A DNA stretch of 64,000 bases, from positions 62,001-126,000 of the forward strand of contig NZ_FTMV01000003.1 in NCBI RefSeq assembly GCF_900156175.1, given 5' to 3'. This DNA comes from Janthinobacterium sp. TND4EL3 (lineage in GTDB: Bacteria > Pseudomonadota > Gammaproteobacteria > Burkholderiales > Burkholderiaceae_D). The notes under the pieces were generated by a model. The model made no database searches, had not been told where the DNA came from, and worked only from the letters and a program-made list of their open reading frames with translations. The number at the start of each line of letters is the position of its first letter. Within the stretch, counting starts at the first letter, position 1. The position numbers were made by a program, and so were the translations under genes. Positions 32,109 through 41,475 of the stretch are shown piece after piece.

Positions 32109-32546
32109 TCAGGCCCGGCGCGGCGGGATTTTCTTCGCCGTGCACTCGGCGCAGGTGCCGTACAGCGACAGCGCGTGCTCGTGCAGCACGAAGCCCCGTT
32201 CGGCGGCGATCTCGTTCTGGCGCAGTTCGATGCCTTCGTCGACGAATTCATCGACCTTGCCGCAGCCCGTGCAGACCAGGTGGTCGTGGTGCTGGCCTTC
32301 GTTCAGCTCGAAGACGGCGTGGCCCGATTCGAAGTGCCGGCGGAACAGGATGCCAGCTTCGGCAAACTGCATCAGCACGCGGTAGATGGTGGCCAGGCCC
32401 ACGTCGATCTTTTCGGCCAGCAAGAGCTTATACACATCGTCCGCACTCAGGTGCTTGATGCCGCCTTCCTGGAACAGCTGCAGAATCCGCAAGCGGGGGA
32501 TGGTCACTTTCAAGCCCGATTCACGCAGTTCCCTCAATATATCCAT
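32109..32546 (-). CDS. fur: Ferric uptake regulator Fur
   Basis: A 145-residue metalloregulator. The N-terminal winged helix has GLKVTIPRLRILQLF and VGLATIYRVLMQF. The C-terminal domain has HHDHLVCTGCGKVDEF and a second Cys pair (CAECTAKK), plus the E-x-G-HAVFEL dimer region. The ATG at 32546 has AAGGA 9 nt upstream; an ATG 9 nt further up is possible. A Fur box overlaps its promoter, so it is probably autoregulated. Zur or another Fur-family member is less likely because of that box. Confidence 0.93.
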   Translation of the reverse strand: MDILRELRESGLKVTIPRLRILQLFQEGGIKHLSADDVYKLLLAEKIDVGLATIYRVLMQFAEAGILFRRHFESGHAVFELNEGQHHDHLVCTGCGKVDEFVDEGIELRQNEIAAERGFVLHEHALSLYGTCAECTAKKIPPRRA

Positions 32547-32598
32547 GTCTCCCATTCCTTTTATTGTCGCCTGAGCGAGCGCTTAAGCGTGAACCTGC

Positions 32599-32625
32599 AT
32601 TATATCGCAAATGATAATCATTACC
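32599..32625 (-). promoter_or_regulatory. fur promoter with overlapping Fur box
   Basis: On the minus strand a TATAAT -10 lies at 32604-32599. A Fur box (16 of 19 positions matching consensus, core AATGATAATCATT) spans 32607-32625, covering the spacer and -35 region. Confidence 0.85.
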
Positions 32626-32797
32626 ATTCTCATGTGTGCGCGGGAAATAGTATGGCGCGCGGGCCGGCGGCCATCCAGTGACATCGGCGCACGTGGCGCT
32701 TGGGCGGCGGGCAACTTGCGTGCCCGTTGTCGTTGAGGATGGAAAAATGGCGCCCCCATCGATACACTGTGCAGCAGGCAATAACAATGGAGGAGCC

Positions 32798-33694
32798 ATG
32801 GACCGATTCGATGCGATGCGCATCTTTACGCGCATCGTCGAGCTGCGCAGTTTCACGCAGGCGGCGCATGACCTCGGCTATCCGAAGGCCACCGTCACGC
32901 ATGCGATCAAGCAGCTCGAAGCGCGGCTGCGCGTGCGCCTGCTGCAGCGAACCACGCGGCAAGTGACGCCCACGCCCGACGGCGAAGCGTATTACCAGCG
33001 CTGCGCGCGGCTGCTGGCCGACCTGGAAGAAACGGAAGCCGTGTTCAGTGCGGCGGCGCAGCAGCCGGCCGGCAAGCTGCGCATCGACCTGCACGCGACC
33101 CTGGCCATGCATTTCGTCCTGCCCGTGCTGGACCGGTTCTGCGCCCGCTACCCGCTGATCGAACTGGAAATCGGCATGGGCGACCGCCTCGTCGACCTGG
33201 TGCGCGAAGGCGTCGATTGCGTGCTGCGCGTGGGAGAGCTTGGCGACTCGTCCATGGTGGCGCGCAGGGTCGCGCTGCTGGAGCAGATGACGTGCGCCAG
33301 CCCCGCCTACCTGGCCGCGCACGGCACGCCGCAGAACCTGGCGCAGCTGGCGGGCCACCGCGCCGTCAATTTCTTTTCGGCCCATACGGGCAAGGTCTGG
33401 CCCTTCGATTTCAAGGTGGACGGCCAGCGCCACAGCGTGGCCTTGCCGGGCACGGTGTCCGTCAATAACGCGGACGCGTATCACGCCTGCTGCCGGGCGG
33501 GCATGGGCCTGATCCAGGCGCCCCGCTACCACCTGGAGCGGGCGCTGGCGGCCGGGGAGCTGGTGGAAGTGCTGGCGCACCTGCGGCCCGACCCCTTGCC
33601 CGTGTCCGTGCTGTATCCCCACCACCGGCAATTGTCGCCGCGCGTGCGCGTGTTTGCCGACTGGGTCGCCGGCCTGTTCGCCGAGGCGGCTTGA
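32798..33694 (+). CDS. LysR family transcriptional regulator
   Basis: A 298-residue regulator. The N-terminal helix-turn-helix (FTRIVELRSFTQAAHDLGYPKATVTHAIKQLE) is followed by a periplasmic-binding-fold effector domain from about residue 90 (GKLRIDLHATLAMHFVLP). This is the CrgA/DmlR-like group. GGAGGAG just upstream sets the ATG at 32798 although the frame is open earlier. The target is unknown; the next gene, ompW, has its own FNR-type promoter. Confidence 0.93.
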   Translation: MDRFDAMRIFTRIVELRSFTQAAHDLGYPKATVTHAIKQLEARLRVRLLQRTTRQVTPTPDGEAYYQRCARLLADLEETEAVFSAAAQQPAGKLRIDLHATLAMHFVLPVLDRFCARYPLIELEIGMGDRLVDLVREGVDCVLRVGELGDSSMVARRVALLEQMTCASPAYLAAHGTPQNLAQLAGHRAVNFFSAHTGKVWPFDFKVDGQRHSVALPGTVSVNNADAYHACCRAGMGLIQAPRYHLERALAAGELVEVLAHLRPDPLPVSVLYPHHRQLSPRVRVFADWVAGLFAEAA

Positions 33695-33764
33695 TTTTGC
33701 AATGCCGCATTTTCTTGACCTGGGCAAAGAAAAAAATCCCTCTGTTGATGCCATCTAGCACTAT

Positions 33765-33806
33765 TTGATGTGGATCAAAGTTTTTGTTGCACTGCACTCT
33801 TAGACT
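33765..33806 (+). promoter_or_regulatory. FNR/Anr-type site and -10 element of ompW
   Basis: TTGAT-GTGG-ATCAA (33765-33778) is a perfect FNR consensus. A TAGACT -10-like element at 33801-33806 places the site near -41.5, the class II activator position. ompW begins at 33840. Confidence 0.85.
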
Positions 33807-33839
33807 TCGCAGCGTTACTTAACGACAGAGGGAAATAAA

Positions 33840-34457
33840 ATGAAAAAGTCCGCAACTGCAGCAGCAATCGTTTTGGCCGCCATCGGCGCATTCGCCGGCA
33901 ACGCAATGGCACAGGAAGGCCCATGGCTGGTCCGTGCGCGCGCCGTGCACATTGATCCGGCCGATAAATCTGCTCCTGTCGGTGGCGTCGGCGCATCCGA
34001 CCGTTTGACGGTCAGCAGCAAGACGATTCCTGAAGTCGATATCTCGTACTTCTTCACGCCGAATATCGCTGCCGAGCTGATCCTGACCTACCCGCAAAAG
34101 CATGACGTCAAGCTCGACGGCAACAATATCGGCACCTTCAAGCACCTGCCGCCGACCCTGTCGCTGCAATACCACTTCATGCCGGAAAAACAGTTCAGCC
34201 CTTACGTGGGTGCCGGCATCAACTACACGAATATCTCCGACGTGAAATTGCTGAACGGCGCCGGCCGCCTGGAGCATGACAGCTGGGGTTACTCGCTGCA
34301 AGCCGGTGTCGACTACAAGCTGGACAAGAACTGGTCGCTGAACTTCGACATCAAGAAAGTGCAGATCCGCAGCGACGTCTTCATCGCTGGCGCCAAGGCC
34401 AGCGAAGTCAAGGTCGATCCTATCCTGATCGGCGTAGGCGTCGGCTACCGCTTCTAA
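33840..34457 (+). CDS. ompW: OmpW family outer-membrane protein
   Basis: A 205-residue eight-stranded barrel. The signal peptide ends at AGNAMAQ, followed by the OmpW start GPWLVRARAVHIDP. The strand pattern ends VGVGYRF with terminal Phe. OmpW forms a narrow hydrophobic channel. A perfect FNR-type box upstream indicates induction when oxygen is low, as known for enterobacterial ompW. A strong terminator follows. Confidence 0.95.
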   Translation: MKKSATAAAIVLAAIGAFAGNAMAQEGPWLVRARAVHIDPADKSAPVGGVGASDRLTVSSKTIPEVDISYFFTPNIAAELILTYPQKHDVKLDGNNIGTFKHLPPTLSLQYHFMPEKQFSPYVGAGINYTNISDVKLLNGAGRLEHDSWGYSLQAGVDYKLDKNWSLNFDIKKVQIRSDVFIAGAKASEVKVDPILIGVGVGYRF

Positions 34458-34490
34458 GTCATGATAGCGCCCGCAAGGCGCGGACAATAA

Positions 34491-34518
34491 AAAAGGACGG
34501 CCTTGGCCGTCCTTTTTA
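34491..34518 (+). terminator. Terminator after ompW
   Basis: A 13-bp stem AAAAAGGACGGCC/GGCCGTCCTTTTT; symmetric A and T tracts mean it can also serve the convergent metQ gene. Confidence 0.9.
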
Positions 34519-34535
34519 CGTTTGGTGCACGCCGC

Positions 34536-35363
34536 TTATTTTTTCAGCGTCTTTTCCAGCGCCAGCTGGTAGTCCGTCTTTTCGTAGCCGGCCAAATACT
34601 TGTTCGTCGCGTCGAGGAAGGCGCGCGAGCGGTAGGCCGCTTCCAGGTCCTTGACCCATGGCTTGCCCTTGTCGGCCGTGCGGATGGCGACCAGGTTGAT
34701 GTAGCTGTCCGAGATCTTTTCCACGCTAAGGGCCGATGTCAGCTTCATGCCGGCGGCCAGCGCGAAGTTACCGTTCACAAAAGCGTAGTCGGCGTCTGCC
34801 AGCGAACGTGGCAGCTGCGCCGCTTCCAGCGGCACCAGTTTCAGCTTCTTCGGGTTCTCCAGCACGTCGCGCTCGGACGCGCGCAGCGGGTCGACGTTCG
34901 GCTTGAGCTTGATCCAGCCCATCTTGGCCAGCATCACCAGCGCGCGCGCCTGGTTGGTCGGATCGTTCGGCATGGTGATGGTGGCGCCGTTCTTGACTTC
35001 GGCGAGGGTTTTCTGCTTGCCGCCGTACAGGCCGATCGGCATGGTCGGCACGGTGATCAAGGAGCTCAAGGGCAGCTTGTTATCGGTGGCGAACTTGGTC
35101 AGGTACACGATGTGCTGGAACACGTTGGCGTCCAGCGAGCCTTCGGCCAGCGCGTAGTTCGGCTGCACGTAGTCGTTGAATTCCACGATCTTGACCTTGT
35201 AGCCCTGTTTTTCCAGGATGGGCTTGATGCCCAGCTTCAGCTGGTCGGAGTACGGGCCGGAGCTGGTGCCGATGACGAGTTCCTTCGGGTCCTTGGCGTG
35301 GGCGGCGGTGGCAAAGGCCAGGCTGGCGGCGGCCAGCAGCAGGTTGCGGCGTATGTGGTTCAT
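34536..35363 (-). CDS. metQ: Methionine ABC transporter substrate-binding protein
   Basis: A 275-residue NlpA/MetQ-type binding protein (ELVIGTSSGPYSDQL, YVQPNYALAEGSLDANVFQH, PNDPTNQARAL). The leader MNHIRRNLLLAAASLAFATAAHAKD looks like a cleaved type I signal with AHA-K, not the lipobox usual in MetQ. It may therefore be soluble in the periplasm. It lies last in metN-metI-metQ. Confidence 0.94.
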   Translation of the reverse strand: MNHIRRNLLLAAASLAFATAAHAKDPKELVIGTSSGPYSDQLKLGIKPILEKQGYKVKIVEFNDYVQPNYALAEGSLDANVFQHIVYLTKFATDNKLPLSSLITVPTMPIGLYGGKQKTLAEVKNGATITMPNDPTNQARALVMLAKMGWIKLKPNVDPLRASERDVLENPKKLKLVPLEAAQLPRSLADADYAFVNGNFALAAGMKLTSALSVEKISDSYINLVAIRTADKGKPWVKDLEAAYRSRAFLDATNKYLAGYEKTDYQLALEKTLKK

Positions 35364-35388
35364 GTAGGTCCTTGTTTCTGAATATGAA

Positions 35389-36055
35389 TTAACGTTTGTC
35401 GAGGCGCTTGGCGATGCGCGTGCCGGCGAACTGGATGGTCTGCACCAGCACGATCAGGATGGCCACGGTGGCAACCATGATGTCCGTCTCGAAGCGGTAG
35501 TAGCCGTAGCGGATGGCCAGGTCGCCGATGCCGCCGCCGCCCACCACGCCGGCCACGGCCGAATACGACAGGAAGCTGATCGACAGCACGGTCAGCGCCA
35601 GCACCAGGCCGGAGCGCGCTTCCACCAGCAGCACGCGGAAGATGATCTGCAGCTCCGAGGCGCCCATGGCGTGCGCCGCCTCGATCACGCCGCGCGGCAC
35701 TTCGCGCAGGTTCTGCTCCACCAGGCGCGCCAGGTAGGGAATGGCGGCGAACGACAGCGGCACGCTGGCCGCCAGCGGACCGATCGACGTGCCCGCGATG
35801 ATGCGCGTAAACGGCGTCAGGGCGACGAGCAGGATGATGAAGGGGAAGCTGCGCACGGTATTGACCAGCCAGCCCAGTATCGTCGACAGGGGGCGGTTTT
35901 CCAGCGACTGGCCTTCCGAGACGAGGAACAGCAAAATGCCCAGCGGGCCGCCGATGAGGATGGCGGCGGTGAGGCCGATGCCCAGCATGGTCATGGTCTG
36001 GCCCAGCGCCACCCAGATTTCCGGCAGCAGCTTGATGACGTTATTGATCGATTCT

Positions 36056-36063
<8 letters not shown>
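35389..36063 (-). CDS. metI: Methionine ABC transporter permease
   Basis: A 224-residue inner-membrane permease with about five helices. The EAA-loop region is AAHAMGASELQIIFRVLL, and the family end VGGGGIGDLAIRYGYYRF is present. The ATG lies inside the metN end (8-nt overlap) and has GGAAGGA upstream. It forms the channel for D/L-methionine with MetN and MetQ. Confidence 0.95.
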
Positions 36064-36865
<802 letters not shown>

Positions 36866-37189
36866 GCAGTGTTTCCTTTTTTATTGGACCGTGACAGGCT
36901 TGCTTGCAGGGGCCAAATCGCCCAGCCTGTTACGTCGGTTGCGTAGTATACCTCCGATCGCGTTATTACTCCTACGACAGAATCTTGCTTTGAATATGCA
37001 AATAATGTCTATGTAGATGTTTTCAAGTGGAAAAAGCGGGAAAGCCATATTTTTGCCGAATTAAATCGTGCCGGCAGGCGTGGCAGAGCCCTTTCTTGGT
37101 AAAAAGTTCGCCGCGCCGTGGCGGCGCAAAAACGTGTTTTTATGTGACGTTACGCTGACTTGCCGTGTTGGTGCTGCACGGGGTGTGGT
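36866..37189. other. Intergenic region upstream of metN
   Basis: A 324-bp gap between metN and the YbaN-like gene, both on the minus strand. It is moderately AT-rich in the middle (36960-37060), where metN's promoter probably lies. I see no clear operator, riboswitch or gene. Confidence 0.5.
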
Positions 37190-37654
37190 TTACTGCCCGG
37201 CATTCCTGTCCTGCCGGGCAGATTCTGCCCCGGCGTCGGCGGACTGCGGACCTTCCGGACGGCGCAGCAGGTAAATGATGACGGCCATTTCCATGGCGCC
37301 CACCATGGCGATGACCCACCACGGCGGATGGCCGAGGCACATGGCGATGAAGCCGATGGCCATGCCCAGGCAGGCCATGGCCTTGCCGCGCCGCGACACG
37401 GCGCGGTGTTCGCGCCACTGGCGCAGCGGCGCGCCGAAGCGGGGATGGTGCAGCAGCCAGTGTTCGAGGCGCGGCGAGGCGCGGCTGAAGCAGGCCAGGG
37501 CGAGGATCAGGAAGATGGTCGTCGGCATCACGGGCAGCATGGCGCCGATGATGCCTAGCAGTACCATCAAGGCGCCGGCCGCCGTCCAGGCCCAGCGGCG
37601 CAGGCGCAGGACGTGCGCTTCGCGCTGCGCAGGCTGGGCGCGGCGCTCTTCCAT
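37190..37654 (-). CDS. YbaN/DUF454 family membrane protein
   Basis: A 154-residue protein with hydrophobic helices near 22-60 (AAGALMVLLGIIGAMLPVMPTT) and near 95-125. The P-x-MPTTxFLxLAxxCFxRxSPR motif identifies the DUF454 (YbaN) family, whose function is unknown. Its ATG overlaps the heme oxygenase stop (ATGA), suggesting co-translation and possibly a role in heme or iron use. Confidence 0.88.
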   Translation of the reverse strand: MEERRAQPAQREAHVLRLRRWAWTAAGALMVLLGIIGAMLPVMPTTIFLILALACFSRASPRLEHWLLHHPRFGAPLRQWREHRAVSRRGKAMACLGMAIGFIAMCLGHPPWWVIAMVGAMEMAVIIYLLRRPEGPQSADAGAESARQDRNAGQ

Positions 37655-38268
37655 CAGGCGCACGCCTCGACGTGGCCATGCATGCGCATGAAGGCGGCGC
37701 GCGCGCCGGCGATCACGCGTTCTTCGCCAGCGGCGTCGAGCGGCGCCGTATCGAGCACGGCCGTGAAGTCGCGCCAGTGGCGCGCGCGGCCATCGGGGTG
37801 GCCTGCCAGGTGGCGCGCGCCGTGGTGCTCGTCGAGGCCGATCTTGCCCGCCAGCTTGTAGAGGATGGCCGCGCCCAGCTTCGAGCCTTCGCTGACATAC
37901 AGCCAGCCCAGCGCGGTGGCCACGTCCAGTTCCGCGCCGAACGGCGGCTCGGCGGCATCGGCCGGCAGCGCCGCATCGAGGTCGCGCAGGTCGGCGGCGA
38001 TGCTGGCGTAGCGGCGGCGCTGTGCCAGGTCCGGCAGCAGGGCGGCCAGGCCGGCGTGTTCATACAGCGCATCGACGTCGCGCAGGAAGGCGTATTGCGC
38101 TTGCAGGAAACGGGCGTAATTGCGCGGGTTGTCGAATGGCTTGCTGGCCATGATGCGCTTGTCCAGCACGTCGTGCGTGGCCATGGTGTCTGCCTTCAGG
38201 CGCTGGCTGCGGGCGGGGGGCGTCGGGGGCGCGTTCAATTTGGTGGAATCGGTGGGGGCTACGGTCAT
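37654..38268 (-). CDS. hemO: Biliverdin-producing heme oxygenase
   Basis: A 204-residue all-helical protein. MASKPFDNPRNYARFLQAQYAFLRDVDALY resembles the proximal region of bacterial HemO/PigA-type oxygenases, and ALGWLYVSEGSKLGAAILYK matches the distal helix. The enzyme opens heme to biliverdin, iron and CO. AGGAAA precedes the ATG at 38268; the frame is open further upstream without support. A Fur-like box lies about 160 nt upstream. The proximal His is probably in the N-terminal 25 residues (MATHDVL), which I cannot assign with certainty. Confidence 0.8.
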   Translation of the reverse strand: MTVAPTDSTKLNAPPTPPARSQRLKADTMATHDVLDKRIMASKPFDNPRNYARFLQAQYAFLRDVDALYEHAGLAALLPDLAQRRRYASIAADLRDLDAALPADAAEPPFGAELDVATALGWLYVSEGSKLGAAILYKLAGKIGLDEHHGARHLAGHPDGRARHWRDFTAVLDTAPLDAAGEERVIAGARAAFMRMHGHVEACA

Positions 38269-38704
38269 GTTTTCCTGCTCTATTATGGATGAATCAAGGC
38301 AAACCTGCTTGTCCGGCATGGCCGGGCGCGCCGGCGCCAGGTGGCCCGGCCGCTGGCGTGGGCGCGGCGGGCTGGCGCCTGCCGGCAGCGCTGCAAAGGC
38401 CGCGATCATAGCAATCATCACGAATAATAACAAGAATCATTCTCATTTGTTGTGCCGGATAGCGCTGGATCTTTTTGTCAATGCGGACAATAATCGGCAG
38501 CAGAAGGCGTTGTCGGGGATATCTACTATTATCGATTTTTTCGATGCTAACTAGGTAAATTTTCCGTTTTACATCGATCTTCATGCCATGCATAATCTGT
38601 TGCAACTGAAGCCAGACAAGCAGTTGCTTGCGCCAGCCGCTTGATGCGGGCGCTCGCGCACTGCTTGCGGTTTTGACATCCTCCACTCCAAACAGGAACT
38701 TACA
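38269..38704. other. Divergent promoter region, hemO / yceI
   Basis: A 436-bp gap. It contains a Fur-like box (38427-38447), an AT-rich stretch around 38510-38570, and a TTGACA at 38673-38678 without a matching -10. No reading frame was supported. Confidence 0.5.
38427..38447 (-). promoter_or_regulatory. Fur-like box upstream of hemO
   Basis: The minus strand reads AATGAGAATGATTCTTGTT. It contains the dyad AGAAT-GATTCT and matches 9 of 13 positions of the central Fur consensus. This is weaker than the two other Fur boxes in the window, but it is placed upstream of an iron-acquisition gene. Confidence 0.6.
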
Positions 38705-39271
38705 ATGAAAAAACTGCTCGCTTTTATCGCCGCCGCCGGCTTCTCGCTGTCCGCCGTAGCCGCTCCGGAAGTCTATGTCATCGACGGCAGCCATACTTTC
38801 CCCCGTTTCGAGTACTCGCACATGGGCTTCTCGACGCAGCAAAGCCGCTTCAACAACACCACCGGCAAGATCACGCTGGACCGCGCCGCCAGGACGGGCG
38901 CCGTCGAAGTGCTGATCGACACCAAGTCCGTCGATACGGGTTCGACCCTGTTCAACACGCACATCCAGGGCGAAGACTTCCTCGACACGGCCAAGTACCC
39001 GGTCGCCACCTATAAATCGACCAAGTTCAATTTCGACGGCGACAAGCTGGCCTCCGTGGAAGGCAACCTGACCCTGAAAGGCGTGACCAAGCCGGTGACC
39101 CTGACCGTCACGTCGTTTACCTGCGCACCGCACCCGATGCTGAAGAAAGACGCCTGCGGCGCCAATGCCACGGCCAAGATCAAGCGCTCGGAATTCAACG
39201 CCGGCAAATATGCGCCGGCCGTCAGCGATGATGTCACTTTGACCTTCGCCATCGAAGCGATCAAGCAGTAA
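38705..39271 (+). CDS. YceI family periplasmic lipid-binding-type protein
   Basis: A 188-residue secreted protein; signal peptide to SAVAAPEV. The lipocalin-like YceI barrel has YVIDGSHTFPRFEYSHMGF, FLDTAKYPVATYKST and LTLKGVTKPVTL. Members bind polyisoprenoids; the exact role is unknown. It has two cysteines (CAPHPMLKKDAC) that could form a disulfide. A UUCG-loop terminator follows. Confidence 0.94.
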   Translation: MKKLLAFIAAAGFSLSAVAAPEVYVIDGSHTFPRFEYSHMGFSTQQSRFNNTTGKITLDRAARTGAVEVLIDTKSVDTGSTLFNTHIQGEDFLDTAKYPVATYKSTKFNFDGDKLASVEGNLTLKGVTKPVTLTVTSFTCAPHPMLKKDACGANATAKIKRSEFNAGKYAPAVSDDVTLTFAIEAIKQ

Positions 39272-39291
39272 TCGTTGGCTGCGTGACGTAG

Positions 39292-39326
39292 AAATGGCGG
39301 CGGACTTCGGTCCGCCGCCATTTTTT
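39292..39326 (+). terminator. Terminator after the YceI gene
   Basis: A 14-bp stem (AAATGGCGGCGGAC/GTCCGCCGCCATTT) closed by a TTCG tetraloop and followed by T residues; very stable. Confidence 0.93.
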
Positions 39327-39368
39327 CTACCTGGCCTTAAAGCGAGGGCTGGGATCTGACCCCGGATT

Positions 39369-41171
39369 TCACGCCAGGTGATGCACCTCCTGCTGCCCGT
39401 ACACGGGCGTGTTCAACCCCTCCATGCGCGCCTTCAGCTGCAGCGACAGGTACTGGGAATAGTGGCGCGACTGGTGCAGGTTACCGCCATGGAACCACAG
39501 CGCTTGCTGCTGCGTGGGCTTCCACATATTGCGCTGCTCGCCCTCCCACGGGCCCGGGTCCTTCGTCGTGGCGGAACCGAGGCCCCACACCTTGCCCACT
39601 TTATTCGCCACCTCGGGCGAGATCAGGTCCGCCGCCCAGCCGTTCATGGAGCCGTAGCCGGTGGCGTACACCACCAGGTCGGCGGGCAGCTCCGTGCCAT
39701 CCGACAGCACGATGGAATGGGCTTTCAGCTCCTGCACGCCGACGCCGCTTTTCAGCTTGATCTTGCCGTCGGCGACCAGTTCCGAGGCGCCCACGTCGAT
39801 GTAGTAGCCGGAGCCGCGGCGCAGGTATTTCATGAACAGGCCCGAATCGTCGTCGCCGAAGTCGAGCATGAAGCCCCGCTCTTCCAGGCGCCGGTAAAAA
39901 TCCGCATCGCGCTCGCGGATGGCCTGGAAGACGGGTTTCTGGAAGTCGGCCAGTATCTTGTACGGAATCGAGGCGAACGTCAGGTCGGCCTTGTTCGTGG
40001 TCATGCCGGCCGCCAGCGCCCGTTCCGAATACAGGTCGCCCAAGGCCAGGTCCATCAAGGAATCGGACTTGACGATGTGCGTCGACGAGCGCTGCACCAT
40101 GGTCACGTCCACGCCCGCTTCCCACAGGGCGGCGCAGATATCGTGCGCGGAATTGTTCGCGCCGATGACGACCACCTTCTTGCCCACATACGCGTCCGGC
40201 CCCGGATGCTGCGACGAATGCTGCTGCTCGCCCTGGAACACGTCCATGCCCTTGAACTTCGGCATGTTCGCCTTGCCCGACATGCCTGTCGCCAGCACCA
40301 GCTGCTTCGGCTTCAGGGTGACGCTCTGGCCGTCGCGCAGCACCTGCACCGTCCACTCGCCGCTGGCCTCGTCGAAGCTGGCCGACTCGCATGAGGTCGA
40401 GCCCCAGTAGTTCAGTTCCATCACCTTGGCGTACATCTCCAGCCAGTCGCCGACCTTGTCCTTCGGTGTGAAGACGGGCCAGTTGTCGGGGAAAGGGATG
40501 TACGGCATGTGGTCGTACCAGACGGGGTCGTGCAGGCACAGCGACTTGTAGCGCTTGCGCCAGCTGTCGCCGGGGCGCGCGTTTTTCTCGATGATGATGG
40601 TCGGCACATTGAGCTGGCGCAGCCGCGCGCCCAGCGCGATGCCGCCCTGGCCGCCGCCGATGATGACGCAATACGGCTGGCGCGCGTAGCCGAGTTCCCG
40701 GGCTTCCTGCTCGCGGTGCTCCAGCCAGCTGCTGCGGTTGGTGCGCGCGCCGTGTTCCGCGCCCATCGGCCGCCGGCCGCCCTTGGCTTCCTCGAAGCCC
40801 TTCAATTCGCTCATGGTGGTGAGCAGGGTCCAGATCTTGCCGTCGCGGATGCGGATGAAGCCCACGCCGCGCGCCACCTTCGTTTCCACCGTGATCCAGC
40901 TTTGCAGCACGCCGCCGGCTTCCACGGCATGCTCGCCATCGGCGATGCGGATGGTCACCGGCTGCACGGCGCCCAGCTGGGCGGCCAGCATGGCGGCGAT
41001 CTGCTCGCGGCCTTCCAGGGTCTTCAGGTTCCAGGTAAACAGCACCAGGTCGCGCCAGTAACCGTCTGGCTCGAACAGTTGTGCGGCGCCCGTGCTGTCA
41101 CTGGCGCGAAGACAGCCTTCAAGCTGCTCCAGGATGCTGGCCACGGCCAGGTTCGTGTCTTGTCCGCTCAT
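39369..41171 (-). CDS. Flavin-containing monooxygenase with N-terminal NTF2-like domain
   Basis: A 600-residue class B flavoprotein monooxygenase. Residues about 1-130 look like a SnoaL/NTF2-like cup (FEPDGYWRDLVLFTWNLKTLEG). The FAD motif is VIIGGGQGGIALGARL, the NADPH motif is VVVIGANNSAHDI, and the linker FQGEQQHSSQHPG matches the FxGxxxHxxx fingerprint of FMO/Baeyer-Villiger enzymes. It would oxygenate a ketone, amine or sulfur compound; the substrate is unknown. GGAGGAG sets the ATG at 41171. Confidence 0.9.
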   Translation of the reverse strand: MSGQDTNLAVASILEQLEGCLRASDSTGAAQLFEPDGYWRDLVLFTWNLKTLEGREQIAAMLAAQLGAVQPVTIRIADGEHAVEAGGVLQSWITVETKVARGVGFIRIRDGKIWTLLTTMSELKGFEEAKGGRRPMGAEHGARTNRSSWLEHREQEARELGYARQPYCVIIGGGQGGIALGARLRQLNVPTIIIEKNARPGDSWRKRYKSLCLHDPVWYDHMPYIPFPDNWPVFTPKDKVGDWLEMYAKVMELNYWGSTSCESASFDEASGEWTVQVLRDGQSVTLKPKQLVLATGMSGKANMPKFKGMDVFQGEQQHSSQHPGPDAYVGKKVVVIGANNSAHDICAALWEAGVDVTMVQRSSTHIVKSDSLMDLALGDLYSERALAAGMTTNKADLTFASIPYKILADFQKPVFQAIRERDADFYRRLEERGFMLDFGDDDSGLFMKYLRRGSGYYIDVGASELVADGKIKLKSGVGVQELKAHSIVLSDGTELPADLVVYATGYGSMNGWAADLISPEVANKVGKVWGLGSATTKDPGPWEGEQRNMWKPTQQQALWFHGGNLHQSRHYSQYLSLQLKARMEGLNTPVYGQQEVHHLA

Positions 41172-41475
41172 GGTATCTCCTCCATAGTTTGCTGCGATGG
41201 AATGCTCCCGGCGCATCTCTGCGGATGCGGACCGGAAACGGCGCGCCGCTGTCCGGAAGGATGGCGGCGCATGCAGCACTTGTAGCATGCGGGTTCCGAG
41301 GCGACATCTTGCGTTGCAGCATGGCCTGCGGTGAGACGGAAATCTCAGCGCGCAAGGGAGGGGTAGTAGATGATTTTATGAAATTGTTATTTCTAAAATG
41401 AAACTATTTATGGTAATATTTCCAGGATGTCAAGAACGCCTTCATGGCGCCCGTTTCCTTTTTCTTCCCCCGTTC
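41172..41475. other. AT-rich divergent promoter region
   Basis: A 304-bp gap between the divergent monooxygenase gene and the small membrane protein gene. Bases 41365-41425 are markedly AT-rich and probably hold the rightward promoter, but no clean -35/-10 pair stands out. Confidence 0.45.
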
